DNA of 64,000 bases from an uncultured Ligilactobacillus sp. (GCA_944326135.1 CALVCU010000016.1:124001-188000), one strand, 5' to 3'; positions 39,220 through 50,306 are shown, numbered from the stretch's first letter. Numbers and translations are program-made. The notes: generated by a model not told the origin, from the letters alone.

Positions 39220-40371
39220 ATGGATAGAATATATTTAGATAATGCGGCAACGACTCCTATGTTAAAAGATGTAGTAGATACTATTTCTGACGCAATGAGC
39301 AATACATTTGGAAATGCTTCTGCAGTTAATTCATATGGGAGAGAAGCTCGTGCAGTATTAGATATGAGTCGGCATACAATCGCTGAATCTATAAATGCAA
39401 AATTAGATAGTGAGATTATTTTTACAAGTGGTGGTACTGAAAGTGATAATACTGCGATTATACAAACTGCAAATAAACGCAAAAATATTGGTCGTCATTT
39501 GATAACAACTTCAATAGAACATGAAGCAGTACTAAAACCAATGCAGTATTTGGAAAGGCAGGGTTTTGAAGTAACATATTTACCTGTAGATGAAAATGGA
39601 TTAATTAACTTAGATGATTTAAAACGAGAATTACGTGACGATACAATTCTTGTTTCTATAATGACAGGGAATAATGAAGTTGGAAGTAAAATGCCAATTC
39701 ATGAAATCGGTGAAATTGTTTCAGAATCAAATGCTTGGTTCCATACTGATGCAGTTCAAGCATATGGATTATTAGATATTGATGTTCAAAGAGATCACAT
39801 TGATTTGCTTTCTACTTCAGCTCATAAGTTAAATGGCCCTAAGTTTTTGGGATTTTTATATGAACGAGATGGTTTAAAATTGCCATCATATATAAGAGGT
39901 GGAGACCAAGAGTTAATGAGACGTGCAGGAACAGAAAATATTCCTGGAATTGCAGGTTTTGCTAAAGCGGTAGAAATAGATAATAAAGAGGAAAAAATTA
40001 AAAGAACAAATCGTTATTATAAATTTAAAGAGCAAATTGTTGCAGGATTAAAAGCAAATAATATTGATTTTGAAATAAATGGTAAAATGAATGATGGTGA
40101 GTTACCTCATGTATTAAATATTTGGTTTAAGGGAGTTCCTAATGATGTCTTGATTACCAATTTGGATTTAAGCGGAATTTCAGTTGCGGCAGGATCTGCA
40201 TGTACGGCAGGATCACTTGAACCATCACATGTTTTAAAAGCAATGTATGGAGAAAATTCTGAACGTACTAAAGAATCAATTAGATTTAGTTTTGGTGTGG
40301 AAAATACTGCAGATGAAATTGACAGAACAATTGATATATTGGTAAAAATCATTAATCGTCTTAAACATTAA
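39220..40371 (+). CDS. Cysteine desulfurase, MnmA partner
   Basis: Second NifS/IscS-type PLP enzyme of the window, 383 residues. PLP lysine in SAHKL (Lys203), active-site Cys328 in AGSACTAGS. Unlike the first copy it is followed by a DUF1831 gene and mnmA, so I infer that it supplies sulfur for tRNA s2U34 (the YrvO role of Bacillus). It starts 5 bases after mtnN. The assignment of partner is by neighbourhood, not by sequence. Confidence 0.92.
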   Translation: MDRIYLDNAATTPMLKDVVDTISDAMSNTFGNASAVNSYGREARAVLDMSRHTIAESINAKLDSEIIFTSGGTESDNTAIIQTANKRKNIGRHLITTSIEHEAVLKPMQYLERQGFEVTYLPVDENGLINLDDLKRELRDDTILVSIMTGNNEVGSKMPIHEIGEIVSESNAWFHTDAVQAYGLLDIDVQRDHIDLLSTSAHKLNGPKFLGFLYERDGLKLPSYIRGGDQELMRRAGTENIPGIAGFAKAVEIDNKEEKIKRTNRYYKFKEQIVAGLKANNIDFEINGKMNDGELPHVLNIWFKGVPNDVLITNLDLSGISVAAGSACTAGSLEPSHVLKAMYGENSERTKESIRFSFGVENTADEIDRTIDILVKIINRLKH

Positions 40372-40393
40372 TTTTAAAAGGAGAAGTTACTAC

Positions 40394-40735
40394 ATGGCAT
40401 ATTCAGATACAGCTCAACTTATGGGTGATAAACAAAAGTATTCATTATCATCAGAAATAAAAAAATATTCATTACGTGATGTGGGATTTGTTGAATCTAA
40501 AAATGGAAAATTTCAATTTGAGCAATCTTTAGATCCTTCATCTCCATATAATCAAGGATTTAAATTTAAGATGGTTGTTGAAGCTGATTTAAAAAAATTT
40601 AAAATGGTTACAACAACTGCAAATGGTATTCGTGAAGTGAATATTTTTACAGGAAAAGATAAGGAGACACATATCGAACAATTAAATTACATTTTAAATA
40701 ACTTAATTGAACGTAAAATTATTGCTAAAATTTAA
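40394..40735 (+). CDS. DUF1831 family protein
   Basis: 113-residue soluble protein matching the DUF1831 pattern of lactobacilli (KYSLRDVGFVESKNGKFQ... and a central FKFKMVVEADLKKFKM). Function unknown. It constantly sits between a cysteine desulfurase and mnmA, so a role in sulfur relay or its control is reasonable but unproven. AAAGGAGAAG ribosome site. Confidence 0.82.
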   Translation: MAYSDTAQLMGDKQKYSLSSEIKKYSLRDVGFVESKNGKFQFEQSLDPSSPYNQGFKFKMVVEADLKKFKMVTTTANGIREVNIFTGKDKETHIEQLNYILNNLIERKIIAKI

Positions 40736-40764
40736 ATCCCTTATTTTTTGTAAGGAAATCTATG

Positions 40765-40790
40765 AAGTCCTCTTGCAATAGGGGACTTTT
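40765..40790 (+). terminator. Weak terminator overlapping the mnmA promoter
   Basis: AAGTCCTC / GGGGACTT 8-bp stem followed by only four T. The -35 of the next promoter lies in the loop. Confidence 0.5.
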
Positions 40791-40802
40791 CGTGTATATA
40801 AT
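40773..40802 (+). promoter_or_regulatory. Promoter of mnmA
   Basis: TTGCAA (40773-40778), 18 bases, TATAAT (40797-40802). Confidence 0.55.
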
Positions 40803-40810
40803 GATAGTTA

Positions 40811-40847
40811 CTGAATAAAAACGACCTTCAAATCGTTAATGATTCAG
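40811..40847 (+). promoter_or_regulatory. Hairpin in the mnmA 5' leader
   Basis: CTGAAT..ATTCAG outer helix with an inner ACGA/TCGT helix, right at the expected transcript start. No riboswitch class is recognised; it could stabilise or regulate the mRNA. Confidence 0.4.
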
Positions 40848-40858
40848 AATCTAAATGA

Positions 40859-42001
<1,143 letters not shown>

Positions 42002-42006
42002 TTTAT

Positions 42007-42038
42007 TAAAGGTCATGGCAAATTGTCATGACCTTTTT
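42007..42038 (+). terminator. Terminator after mnmA
   Basis: AAAGGTCATG / CATGACCTTT stem with T-run, sharing its GGTCATG core with the terminator after valS. Confidence 0.85.
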
Positions 42039-42059
42039 AATTAATCATAAAATTTTTAA

Positions 42060-42068
42060 TGATATAAT
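42060..42068 (+). promoter_or_regulatory. Extended -10 promoter of the phosphatase-TPR-recD2 unit
   Basis: TGATATAAT with perfect TATAAT (42063-42068), about 32 bases before the ATG. Confidence 0.55.
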
Positions 42069-42099
42069 AAACATAACAATTAGTTAAAGGAACTTCAAA

Positions 42100-42756
42100 A
42101 TGACAAAATTTTATTTTATTAGACATGGAAAAACTGAATGGAATTTAGAAGGTAGATACCAAGGATCTAGAGGAGACTCACCTCTATTACCTGAAAGTTA
42201 TAAAGAAATCAAAGAATTAGCAGATTATTTAAAAAATATTCAATTTGAAAAAATATATTGTAGCCCATTGAAGCGAACAATGACAACAGCACAAGAAATT
42301 AAGAAGTATTTAAATCAACCAACTTTGAAAATAGAAATTGATCCAGCCTTCATGGAATTTAATTTAGGTAAGATGGAAAAAATGAAATTTACTGATGCTG
42401 AAGCAAAATATCCAGAAGAAGTATACAATTTTAGACACCATCCTGATTTATATGATCCTTCAAAAATAGAAGGCGAATCATATCCGGAACTTTTTGCACG
42501 AATGACACCTAAAATCCAAAAAATTTATGAGAGATATCCTGAAAGTAATATTTTGGTGGTGAGTCATGGAGCTGCACTTGGAGCTGAAATTCGCCATTTA
42601 ATGGGAATTCCATTAGCACATATTCGTGATAAGGGCGGATTAGCTAATACAAGTACAACAATTTTAAAAACAAACGATGGTAAAAAATTTGATTGCCTTG
42701 AATGGAATAAGACAGATTATTTAAAAAGAAAACTAGATGTTACAGACATTATATAA
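42100..42756 (+). CDS. Histidine phosphatase family protein (phosphoglycerate mutase-like)
   Basis: 218 residues. RHGKTEWN holds the catalytic histidine, the second His is in VVSHGAALG and the acid in MEFNLGKME. This belongs to the cofactor-dependent mutase/broad phosphatase superfamily; the short length and sequence favour phosphatase over glycolytic mutase. Substrate unknown. First gene of a unit with a TPR protein and recD2. Confidence 0.88.
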   Translation: MTKFYFIRHGKTEWNLEGRYQGSRGDSPLLPESYKEIKELADYLKNIQFEKIYCSPLKRTMTTAQEIKKYLNQPTLKIEIDPAFMEFNLGKMEKMKFTDAEAKYPEEVYNFRHHPDLYDPSKIEGESYPELFARMTPKIQKIYERYPESNILVVSHGAALGAEIRHLMGIPLAHIRDKGGLANTSTTILKTNDGKKFDCLEWNKTDYLKRKLDVTDII

Positions 42757-42767
42757 GGATTTGACAT

Positions 42768-43457
42768 ATGCATAAAAGTAAGAATATTAGAAAAGAACGG
42801 CAAAAAAAAGCCGAAAAATTAACACATAAGTTAGTTAAAGAAATTGATGAAAATCCATATGAATTATCTAATTATTATGAGTTGGGGACAATTTTAACTG
42901 AAATGCAGAGTTTTCCTCAAGCAGAAGAACTTTTTAAAAAAGCATTAACAATTTTTCATGAAAAAGATCAGCAAAGTAAAATTAATTATGGTTTAGGAAA
43001 TGTTTACTATTGCGCAGGTTTATATCCTGAAGCAATTGATGCATTTCAAAAAGTTACCGATAAAGAATTAAGTGGAAATGCATACTTAATGATAGGTCAG
43101 GCATTTTATGCACAAAATCAATATCAACAAGCAATGGCATTTGCATTAACAGCTAGTGAACAATTAAAAAATGATATAGAGCCAGTTAAGTTATTGGGAG
43201 ATTGTTTTTTTGCATTAGGAGATCTTAATCAAGCAAAAGAATATTATTTAAAAGCATTATCAATGAATGAAAATGATGTACATACAAATTTTCAACTTGG
43301 TATTATTGGTTTTGTAAAGGAAAGTCAGGAAGTAGGGAATCTGTATTTCAAAAAAGTCAAACAACTAGATCCCAATTATTATAAAAAAATGTATTCAAGA
43401 TTGAATGATATTGAAAAAGCAATTGAGTCAAAGGATATAAATAGTAAAAATGAATGA
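42768..43457 (+). CDS. Tetratricopeptide repeat protein
   Basis: 229 residues with about four to five TPR units (for example YYELGTILTEMQSFPQAEELFKKAL, seen at about 31-54, then repeats near 64, 98, 131 and 165). No enzyme domain. TPR folds hold protein partners; the partner is unknown. The last 8 bases overlap recD2, and this pairing is common in lactobacilli, so a link with RecD2 is possible. Confidence 0.87.
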   Translation: MHKSKNIRKERQKKAEKLTHKLVKEIDENPYELSNYYELGTILTEMQSFPQAEELFKKALTIFHEKDQQSKINYGLGNVYYCAGLYPEAIDAFQKVTDKELSGNAYLMIGQAFYAQNQYQQAMAFALTASEQLKNDIEPVKLLGDCFFALGDLNQAKEYYLKALSMNENDVHTNFQLGIIGFVKESQEVGNLYFKKVKQLDPNYYKKMYSRLNDIEKAIESKDINSKNE

Positions 43458-45885
43458 TGATCAAAGTCAAAATAAAGAACAATATGTAATTGGAAGAGTA
43501 AAAAGTATCTTCTTTCAAAATCCAGATAATTTTTATAAAGTATTACTTGTAAGTATTGATGAAGATAATTTCAATTGGAAAGAACATACAATTACTGTTG
43601 TTGGTAATTTTGCAAATATTGATGAAGACAATCAATATAAATTTATTGGACATTTAGTGGAACATCCTCGTTATGGTATGCAATTAAGTGCTCAAAATTA
43701 TGAAATTCAATTACCAAATACAACAGAAGGATTAATAAATTATTTTTCTGGTGAAAAATTTCCAGGAATTGGGAAAAAATCAGCTAAACAAATTATAAAA
43801 ATTTTAGGTGATAATGCACTTCAATTATTGATACAAGATCCTGAAAGAGCTGAGCATTTAGGATTAAGTAAACGTCAATGCAAAGTACTAACAAAAGGGA
43901 TTAAAGAAAATAATCAAGCAGATACAATTATAATTACGTTAAATAATTATGGCTTTTCAAGTAATTTAAGTGCAAAAATATATGCTAAATATCATGAAAA
44001 AGCACTTTCTGTTATTAATGAGAATCCATATAAATTATCTATTGATATTGATGGAATAGGTTTTGTAAAGGCAGATCAAATTGCACAAGAAATTGGAATA
44101 GCAGATGATTCAAGTATTCGTATTAATGGAGCGATTTTCCAAGTATTAAATGATATTTGCTATGAGTCTGGAAATACATATGCTACTTTTCGACAAGTAA
44201 TTGAACATACAATTAAATTGCTTGAAAAGGGAAGAAAAACTGAAATTGATCCAGAAAAAGTTGCAGATCAAATTATAGAATTAGAAAAGCAATATAAAAT
44301 TATTATTGATAATCGTCATGTATATTTACGTAGAATATATAATCAAGAACATTCAATTGCTAATAAAATATATGCGATTGAAGAAAATCAAAATGAAAAA
44401 GACTATAAACAAAGTCGGCTTGAAAAATTATTACAGAAAGTTGAAAATTCGCTAGGAATAGAATTTGACAATATACAAAAAAATGCAATTTTTAAAGCTA
44501 TTAATTCAAGAATTTTTCTATTAACAGGAGGACCTGGAACTGGTAAAACCACTATTATTAATGGGATTGTAGGCCTATTTGCTGAATTAAATGATATAGA
44601 TTTAGTTAAATTAAAACAGCAAAAGGATAACAATGATATGCCCATTTTATTAGCAGCGCCAACAGGAAGGGCTGCTAAAAGAATGACAGAAGCTACAGGA
44701 TTATCAGCTAGAACTATTCATCGTATGTTAGGAATAAATGGGCATGATGAAGAATTATCTGAATCAAGAGTAGATGAGTTATCTGGAAAATTACTAATTA
44801 TTGATGAAACTTCAATGGTTGATACAGAATTGATGAATATTCTTTTAGGAACAGTTCCATATAATATGCAGTTGATTTTTGTAGGTGATAAAGACCAACT
44901 TCCTTCTGTTGGGCCAGGGCAAGTTTTTGCAGACTTATTAGAAAGTAATCAAATTGCAAAAGTAGAACTTACAAAAATTTATAGACAATCAGAAGATTCA
45001 TCAATTGTTGAATTATCTCATAGCATTCAAGAGGGAAAGTTACCATCGAATTTCACAAAACAATTTCCAGATCGTTCTTTTATTCCATGTCATTCATTCC
45101 AAGTTAAATCAGTTTTAAAACAAATAGTAAATGCTTGGATAAAGAAAGGATACTCTGCTGATGATCTTCAAGTGTTAGCTCCGATGTATAAAGGAGAAGC
45201 TGGAATTGATCAATTAAATATGCAACTTCAGGAGATAATTAATCCACCTAAAACTGGGCGAAAAGAGATTCAAATAAATCAACAAATATTTCGAATTGGT
45301 GATCGAGTATTACAATTAGTAAATGATCCTGAAAAAAATATTTTTAATGGAGATATTGGAAAAGTCATTGGGATTGATTTAAAAAATCCAAAGAAAAAAA
45401 TTAAAGCGGATAGAATTATTGTTAGCTTTGATGGAAATGAAGTTTCATATGAACGAAAAAATTGGAATCAATTAACATTAGCATATTGTATGTCTATTCA
45501 CAAATCACAAGGTGGGGAATTTACATTTGTAATATTACCAATGGTACGACAATTTTCTAGAATGTTTGCTAGAAATCTGTTATATACAGCAATTAGTAGA
45601 GCAAAGAAAAAATTAGTTATGTTGGGTGAGGAAGATGCTTTTGCTGAAAGTGCGTCAATAGTATCTTCAAATAGGCAAACTGGTTTAAAAGAAATGTTGT
45701 TAAGTATTTTTGATTTGGATCACAAAGTTCAGCAAAAAGATGAAGAATCAGATTCAAATAATGAGAATGATGGAATTAAAGATAAAAAAGAAATGATACT
45801 AACAAATTCTTTAATTAATGAGGGTAAGATTGATCCTTTGATTGGGATGCATGATATTAAACCTATGGATTTTATGGATAAATAA
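43450..45885 (+). CDS. recD2: ATP-dependent 5'-3' DNA helicase RecD2
   Basis: Superfamily 1B helicase of 811 residues. An N-terminal OB-like and helix-hairpin-helix region (about 1-340) marks RecD2 as opposed to RecBCD's RecD. Helicase motifs: Walker A GGPGTGKTT (360-368), Walker B LLIIDETSMVD, motif III GDKDQLPSVGPG, motif IV KIYRQ and motif VI near YTAISRAKK. No recB or recC nearby, consistent with the stand-alone form linked to replication-fork repair. Overlaps the TPR gene by 8 bases. Confidence 0.95.
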   Translation: MNDDQSQNKEQYVIGRVKSIFFQNPDNFYKVLLVSIDEDNFNWKEHTITVVGNFANIDEDNQYKFIGHLVEHPRYGMQLSAQNYEIQLPNTTEGLINYFSGEKFPGIGKKSAKQIIKILGDNALQLLIQDPERAEHLGLSKRQCKVLTKGIKENNQADTIIITLNNYGFSSNLSAKIYAKYHEKALSVINENPYKLSIDIDGIGFVKADQIAQEIGIADDSSIRINGAIFQVLNDICYESGNTYATFRQVIEHTIKLLEKGRKTEIDPEKVADQIIELEKQYKIIIDNRHVYLRRIYNQEHSIANKIYAIEENQNEKDYKQSRLEKLLQKVENSLGIEFDNIQKNAIFKAINSRIFLLTGGPGTGKTTIINGIVGLFAELNDIDLVKLKQQKDNNDMPILLAAPTGRAAKRMTEATGLSARTIHRMLGINGHDEELSESRVDELSGKLLIIDETSMVDTELMNILLGTVPYNMQLIFVGDKDQLPSVGPGQVFADLLESNQIAKVELTKIYRQSEDSSIVELSHSIQEGKLPSNFTKQFPDRSFIPCHSFQVKSVLKQIVNAWIKKGYSADDLQVLAPMYKGEAGIDQLNMQLQEIINPPKTGRKEIQINQQIFRIGDRVLQLVNDPEKNIFNGDIGKVIGIDLKNPKKKIKADRIIVSFDGNEVSYERKNWNQLTLAYCMSIHKSQGGEFTFVILPMVRQFSRMFARNLLYTAISRAKKKLVMLGEEDAFAESASIVSSNRQTGLKEMLLSIFDLDHKVQQKDEESDSNNENDGIKDKKEMILTNSLINEGKIDPLIGMHDIKPMDFMDK

Positions 45886-45929
45886 AAACAGAACGATTGA
45901 GAATAAAATCTCTATCGTTCTGTTTTTAT
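45884..45929 (+). terminator. Bidirectional terminator recD2 / lipid kinase
   Basis: AAAAACAGAACGAT / ATCGTTCTGTTTTT stem between convergent genes; the T-run end reaches into the kinase stop. Confidence 0.88.
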
Positions 45930-46885
45930 TTTTTTCGACGCTCATCTAAAGAAACACTATCGATATTAAGCCAAAATGGATATTCAACGATTTTTAAATA
46001 TAAATCATTATATTTTCCACCGATGTCACGGCTATCTATTTGTGTTTGCTCGAGTGAGTTAACAGTAATATGTACATTATCTGTATGATAAGAATGAATA
46101 AAAGGTAATTTATATGAATTATAAAAATGCGATGATAATAAAAGTAACAAAAAGGTAAAAATATTAATTTTGTCAATTATCACTATTTCAAGGGAGTTAT
46201 CATTCTTTGAAAAATCCGTTTCATGAGTATGATTATATAAATTTAAAAGAAAAGCTTTTTTATAAAATTTATACTGATGGCCAATTCTCAGAGTAACATC
46301 AAATGAATCTAGGCTATTATAATATGCTTTACAAATACTATTAAAATTTGAAAGCCATTTAAAATGTGAATTCATCCATGAATGGTGATTTTTATTACGA
46401 ATGGAAGATAATGTTGCTTCTAAACCAATTAAATAACTATCTAAAAAATATCCTGTTTCTTCATGATTAGATTCGTAATATTGAACTAAAGAATAATTTT
46501 CTGCCTCAGTTGCATTTAAAGTTTGTTTCAATGCAGTAATTGGATTATGTGCAATGCCAATTTGATTTGCAAATTGGTGATGTTGTCCGACACTAATAAA
46601 ACTAATTGGAATATTAGTTTTATTTGCATCTTTAATTCCAGTTAGTACTTCATTTAAAGTGCCAGTACCACCAATAACAAGAATTACATATTTATCAAAA
46701 TCATTATATTTTAATGATTTTAGAAAGGACATTGCAAATTGTTTTGCATCTCCCTTGGTAGCAGTTTCTTGAGAACGATAATTAATTTTATGTTCATCTA
46801 AATATTGTTTGATTTGTTGCCATTGTTTTTTTGCATTGCCAAAATTCGCATGTGAATTAACAATGATGTAAAATGACTTAATCAT
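45926..46885 (-). CDS. Diacylglycerol/lipid kinase family protein with altered GGDGT motif
   Basis: 319 residues with the DAGK catalytic fold: N-terminal VNSHANFGNAK phosphate loop and VIGGTGTLNEVL. The usual signature is GGDGTxxE; here the Asp is Thr (codon ACT). That Asp takes part in metal-ATP binding in characterised DgkB-type kinases, so activity may be lost or changed. Start at the ATG at 46885 with AGGAG; an upstream GTG at 46906 has no site. It lies alone on the minus strand, downstream of rnjA but separated by that gene's terminator. Confidence 0.82.
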   Translation of the reverse strand: MIKSFYIIVNSHANFGNAKKQWQQIKQYLDEHKINYRSQETATKGDAKQFAMSFLKSLKYNDFDKYVILVIGGTGTLNEVLTGIKDANKTNIPISFISVGQHHQFANQIGIAHNPITALKQTLNATEAENYSLVQYYESNHEETGYFLDSYLIGLEATLSSIRNKNHHSWMNSHFKWLSNFNSICKAYYNSLDSFDVTLRIGHQYKFYKKAFLLNLYNHTHETDFSKNDNSLEIVIIDKINIFTFLLLLLSSHFYNSYKLPFIHSYHTDNVHITVNSLEQTQIDSRDIGGKYNDLYLKIVEYPFWLNIDSVSLDERRKK

Positions 46886-46981
46886 TCTCTCAACTCCTCT
46901 CACCAAATACTTATATAATTAATTATGACATGTAAAAAAAAAATTACAATATTTCTAAGAAAAAACTAAGATATAATGGCG

Positions 46982-47016
46982 AAAAAAAAGATTATGCAAT
47001 TGCATAATCTTTTTTA
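46982..47016 (-). terminator. Terminator of rpoY-rnjA
   Basis: Perfect 32-base palindrome centred at 46999/47000: A-run, GATTATGCAA, TTGCATAATC, T-run. It ends rnjA on the minus strand and could stop plus-strand RNA too. Confidence 0.88.
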
Positions 47017-47017
47017 G

Positions 47018-48697
47018 TTAAATTGTAACTAACATAGGTAAGATCATTGGATGGCGTTCAGTTTGTTCAAATAAGAACAATTGCAAATCTGAAACAATTG
47101 CATCCTTTATCATTGCTTCAGAAATCTTTTTGTTATTTTTTAAAATACGATTGATTGTACGAGCAATTCGTTTTTTACCCTTATTAATTAATTCACCAGA
47201 TTCACGCATATAGATAAATCCACGTGACAAAAAGTCAGGACCTGCGATTATTTTGTGTTTCTTCATGTCAATTGTTGCAACAACAACTACTAAACCTTCT
47301 TCAGATAAAGTCCGTCGATCGCGTAAAACTATGTTTCCAATATCTCCAATTCCGGAGCCATCAACATAAACGTCACTTGCATTAAAGTGGCCTGCAACAC
47401 GTGCAGAGTTTGCTGTTAAAGCTAAAACATCTCCATTTTCAAGTATAAATGAACGGTTTTGAGGAACACCACATTGCTCAGCTAATTCAGTATGAATTTT
47501 TAACATACGATATTCACCGTGAATTGGCATGAAATATTTAGGTTTGATTAAACGAAGCATTAATTTTTGTTCTTCTTGACCACCATGTCCTGATGCATGA
47601 ATATTATTTACTTTTCCGTGAATAACATTTGCTCCAGCTTCCTCTAATTCATTAATAACTCGATTTACACTCGTTGTGTTACCGGGAATAGGGGAGCTTG
47701 AAAATACAACTGTGTCTCCAGGTTGAATACTTACTTGTCTATGTGTACCATTAGCAATTCTACTTAATGCAGCCATTGGTTCACCTTGAGAACCAGTACA
47801 TAAAATCATAACCTTATTTGCAGGTAAATTATTAATTTCACGTGCATCAATAATTGCATCTTCGGGAATATTTAAATATCCAAGCTCACGTCCATTAACA
47901 ATGGCAGCTTCCATACTTCTACCAAAAACGGCAATTTTACGACCACGTTTAATGGCTGCATCGGCAGCTTGTTGAATTCTTGAAATGTTTGATGCAAAGG
48001 TTGCAAATATAATGCGACCATCAACTTTTTCAAATATGTGGCGAATAGAGTGGCCTACCCATTTTTCTGATTTTGTGAAGTTAGGAATTTCAGCATTTGT
48101 ACTATCAGAGAGTAAACATAGAACACCGTCAGAACCTAATTTAGCCATTTTTTGAAGGTTAGGTGGCTGATTAGTAATTGGTGTTAAGTCGAACTTATAA
48201 TCGCCAGTTTCAACAATTGTACCTGAAGGTGTTTTTACAGCAACACCTAATGTATCTGGAATAGAGTGAGTAGTTCTGAAAAATGAAACACTAGTTTTTC
48301 TAAATTTTAATATAGTATCCTCATTTATTTCATGTAATTCTGCGCTTCTAAGTAATCCATGTTCTTCTAATTTACTTTTAATTAATGCTAATGGTAAAGG
48401 ACCAGCATAAATAGGCACATTAATCTGTTTTAGTAAATAAGGAATACCACCAATATGATCTTCGTGACCATGGGTAATTACTAAAGCTTTAATTTTTTGT
48501 TTATTAGCTACTAAATATTGAAAATTAGGAATAACGTAGTCAATACCTAATAAATCATCTTCAGGGAATTTAATTCCAGCGTCTATTACAATAATTTCAT
48601 CTTGAAATTGAACACCGTACATGTTTTTCCCAATTTCGCCTAAACCACCGATTGCAAAAACGGCAGTTTCATTATTTTTAACTTTGAGTTGTTTCAT
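47018..48697 (-). CDS. rnjA: Ribonuclease J1
   Basis: Metallo-beta-lactamase/beta-CASP nuclease with 5'-3' exo- and endonuclease activity, central to mRNA decay and rRNA maturation. The zinc motif HGHEDH (76-81) is fully intact, as are the beta-CASP region and C-terminal domain; 559 residues. GGAG in the 3' end of rpoY serves as ribosome site, and only 3 bases separate the genes. A J2 paralogue lies at 62.6 kb. Confidence 0.97.
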   Translation of the reverse strand: MKQLKVKNNETAVFAIGGLGEIGKNMYGVQFQDEIIVIDAGIKFPEDDLLGIDYVIPNFQYLVANKQKIKALVITHGHEDHIGGIPYLLKQINVPIYAGPLPLALIKSKLEEHGLLRSAELHEINEDTILKFRKTSVSFFRTTHSIPDTLGVAVKTPSGTIVETGDYKFDLTPITNQPPNLQKMAKLGSDGVLCLLSDSTNAEIPNFTKSEKWVGHSIRHIFEKVDGRIIFATFASNISRIQQAADAAIKRGRKIAVFGRSMEAAIVNGRELGYLNIPEDAIIDAREINNLPANKVMILCTGSQGEPMAALSRIANGTHRQVSIQPGDTVVFSSSPIPGNTTSVNRVINELEEAGANVIHGKVNNIHASGHGGQEEQKLMLRLIKPKYFMPIHGEYRMLKIHTELAEQCGVPQNRSFILENGDVLALTANSARVAGHFNASDVYVDGSGIGDIGNIVLRDRRTLSEEGLVVVVATIDMKKHKIIAGPDFLSRGFIYMRESGELINKGKKRIARTINRILKNNKKISEAMIKDAIVSDLQLFLFEQTERHPMILPMLVTI

Positions 48698-48700
48698 ATG

Positions 48701-48913
48701 CTAAAACTCCGTTAATTTAAAATTCTCACTTTGCTTTTCATAGTCTAAAGCCTTTGAATTTAAACCTTCGATAAATTCAACATTATAATCTGTATTTTCT
48801 TCTACAAGTAAACGAGCTTCGACTTCTGATTTTGCATCTAAATATAAAGCTTCAGTATTTTCTCTACGAGGATTAATTGTTTTTGTTGGTTGATAATATA
48901 CTTTAAAAATCAT
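48701..48913 (-). CDS. rpoY: RNA polymerase epsilon subunit RpoY
   Basis: 70-residue protein (YkzG/DUF1447) that binds the core RNA polymerase of Firmicutes. The [19 protein letters not shown] opening is highly typical. It always precedes rnjA, as here. AAAGGAG ribosome site 9 bases before the ATG. Confidence 0.95.
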   Translation of the reverse strand: MIFKVYYQPTKTINPRRENTEALYLDAKSEVEARLLVEENTDYNVEFIEGLNSKALDYEKQSENFKLTEF

Positions 48914-49014
48914 TAATTTAAAATCTCCTTTGATATTTATTTTTCACAAATTGCGAAAGAATAAAATTAAATTAAAACTTCCGAACTAGAATTGCTTGCA
49001 CAATAATTAATTCC

Positions 49015-49023
49015 ATTTTAGCA
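49015..49023 (-). promoter_or_regulatory. Extended -10 promoter of rpoY-rnjA
   Basis: Minus strand reads TGCTAAAAT; the TTAACA box upstream is 12 bases from the -10, too close for a classical pair. It gives a leader of about 95 bases. Confidence 0.4.
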
Positions 49024-49080
49024 TAATGAAAGTGTTAAGTATAGAAAACAAGATAAAATAGATTAAAGAACAAGCAAATT

Positions 49081-49110
49081 TTCGATATTTTTTTCCGTAT
49101 GCTTTATAAT
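49081..49110 (+). promoter_or_regulatory. Possible promoter of the anchored protein gene
   Basis: Perfect TATAAT (49105-49110) 20 bases before the ATG; TTCGAT at 18 bases is a weak -35. Confidence 0.4.
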
Positions 49111-49130
49111 TAATAGAGTAGGTGATTAAA

Positions 49131-49613
49131 ATGGTTAAATATATACTAATTATTTTAGTTATTTTAATGGTATTAGGAATTTTAATACTGATAAAAAAAC
49201 AACGTGAACGTAAGGCTTTATTATTACTTCAGAGAAATAGTCAAAAAATAACGAATGATGCATTTAAAGAAGCAATAAAGAGCGTGAAAGAGTTTCGATT
49301 AAATAAAGATCAAAAAATTACTTCAGAATTTGTGTCTAATGTATGGGGAAGTAAAGTGACAGCATTTGAATATTCCATTGAAGTATCTGGAATTAAAATC
49401 AATGATCTGAAAAATATTCAAAGGCAATTACAAAGTTCATTAGAAAGATATGCAAAAGAGAAAAATTTACCTGCATACCAAACACATCCAGTTTTTGTGA
49501 TATCAGATATTTGGTTATTTGCAAATGTATTACATATAGATATTTCACATATTACAAATAAAGAAACTTGGTCATATGTTCATGACGTTGAAAAGTCTGA
49601 TCATACAAAATAA
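49131..49613 (+). CDS. Membrane-anchored protein, unknown function
   Basis: 160 residues: a single N-terminal transmembrane helix (about 3-22), a basic KKQRERK stop-transfer and a soluble domain predicted mainly helical. I know no named family for it. By the positive-inside rule the KKQRERK stretch puts the soluble part in the cytoplasm. It is enclosed by the divergent rpoY-rnjA unit and the convergent def gene. ATG at 49131 with AGGTGA; a GTG three codons earlier is less likely. Confidence 0.7.
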   Translation: MVKYILIILVILMVLGILILIKKQRERKALLLLQRNSQKITNDAFKEAIKSVKEFRLNKDQKITSEFVSNVWGSKVTAFEYSIEVSGIKINDLKNIQRQLQSSLERYAKEKNLPAYQTHPVFVISDIWLFANVLHIDISHITNKETWSYVHDVEKSDHTK

Positions 49614-49645
49614 AAGAGGAATTGTTTAAACAATTCCTCTTTTAT
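49612..49645 (+). terminator. Bidirectional terminator between the anchored protein gene and def
   Basis: Perfect palindrome AAAAGAGGAATTGTTT / AAACAATTCCTCTTTT. Confidence 0.88.
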
Positions 49646-49648
49646 TAA

Positions 49649-50200
49649 TTATTCAATAATTAATGTGCCTTCTGGAACATCAAAAGGATTATCACCTATA
49701 TGGTCAAAGAATAAAATACCGTTTAAGTGATCAATTTCGTGTTGAACAACAATTGATGTGTATCCTTTTAGACGTTCTACATGTTCATTACCATCTAAAT
49801 CAAACCAGCGCAATTTAATGCGATTTGAACGTGGAACATAACCTGGAATTTCACGATCAACAGATAAGCAACCTTCACCTTCGGCTAAAGCAGCTTTTTG
49901 TACAGATTCACTAATAATTTTAGGATTTACTAATACGTGTTTAAATACCGGATTACCATCTGAATCTGGAACTAAAACCGCTGTCATACGAATGCTCTTG
50001 TCAACTTGAGGAGCTGCCAGACCAACACCAGCACGTAATTTGTATTTAGCTGCGATTTCTTCATCTTGACTATTTTCCAAAAATTCCATCAATTGTGCAG
50101 CTAATTTTTTATCATCGTCTGATAAAGGAAATGTTAATTCCTTTGCACGTTTTCGTAAGGTTGGATGACCTTCACGAATAATATCATCCATTGTGATCAT
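49649..50200 (-). CDS. def: Peptide deformylase
   Basis: Metalloenzyme that removes the N-formyl group from nascent proteins. Motif 1 GLAAPQ (60-65), motif 2 EGCLSV (metal ligand Cys111) and motif 3 QHEIDH (His154, Glu155, His158) are intact. 183 residues with the insertion typical of Gram-positive type 2 deformylases. AGGAGAG ribosome site on the minus strand. No fmt nearby. Confidence 0.97.
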   Translation of the reverse strand: MITMDDIIREGHPTLRKRAKELTFPLSDDDKKLAAQLMEFLENSQDEEIAAKYKLRAGVGLAAPQVDKSIRMTAVLVPDSDGNPVFKHVLVNPKIISESVQKAALAEGEGCLSVDREIPGYVPRSNRIKLRWFDLDGNEHVERLKGYTSIVVQHEIDHLNGILFFDHIGDNPFDVPEGTLIIE

Positions 50201-50226
50201 TTTAAAACTCTCCTAGTAATTAATTC

Positions 50227-50256
50227 TTTACCACTTATAATATCACAAAGTATAAT
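50227..50256 (+). promoter_or_regulatory. Divergent promoters of def and the yktA-like gene
   Basis: Plus strand: TTTACC (50227-50232), 18 bases, TATAAT (50251-50256) for the gene at 50307. Minus strand: extended -10 TGATATTAT (50245-50237) for def. The two overlap, so firing of one may interfere with the other. Confidence 0.55.
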
Positions 50257-50306
50257 AAAATTAAGTGTAAAGTTTTTGAAAGTTAAATATAAGGAAGTAA
50301 AGTTAG

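Noticed and set aside
39153-39482. 109-codon minus-strand frame across mtnN and the second desulfurase
   Set aside because: Shadow of two well-supported genes with no ribosome site and no recognisable fold.
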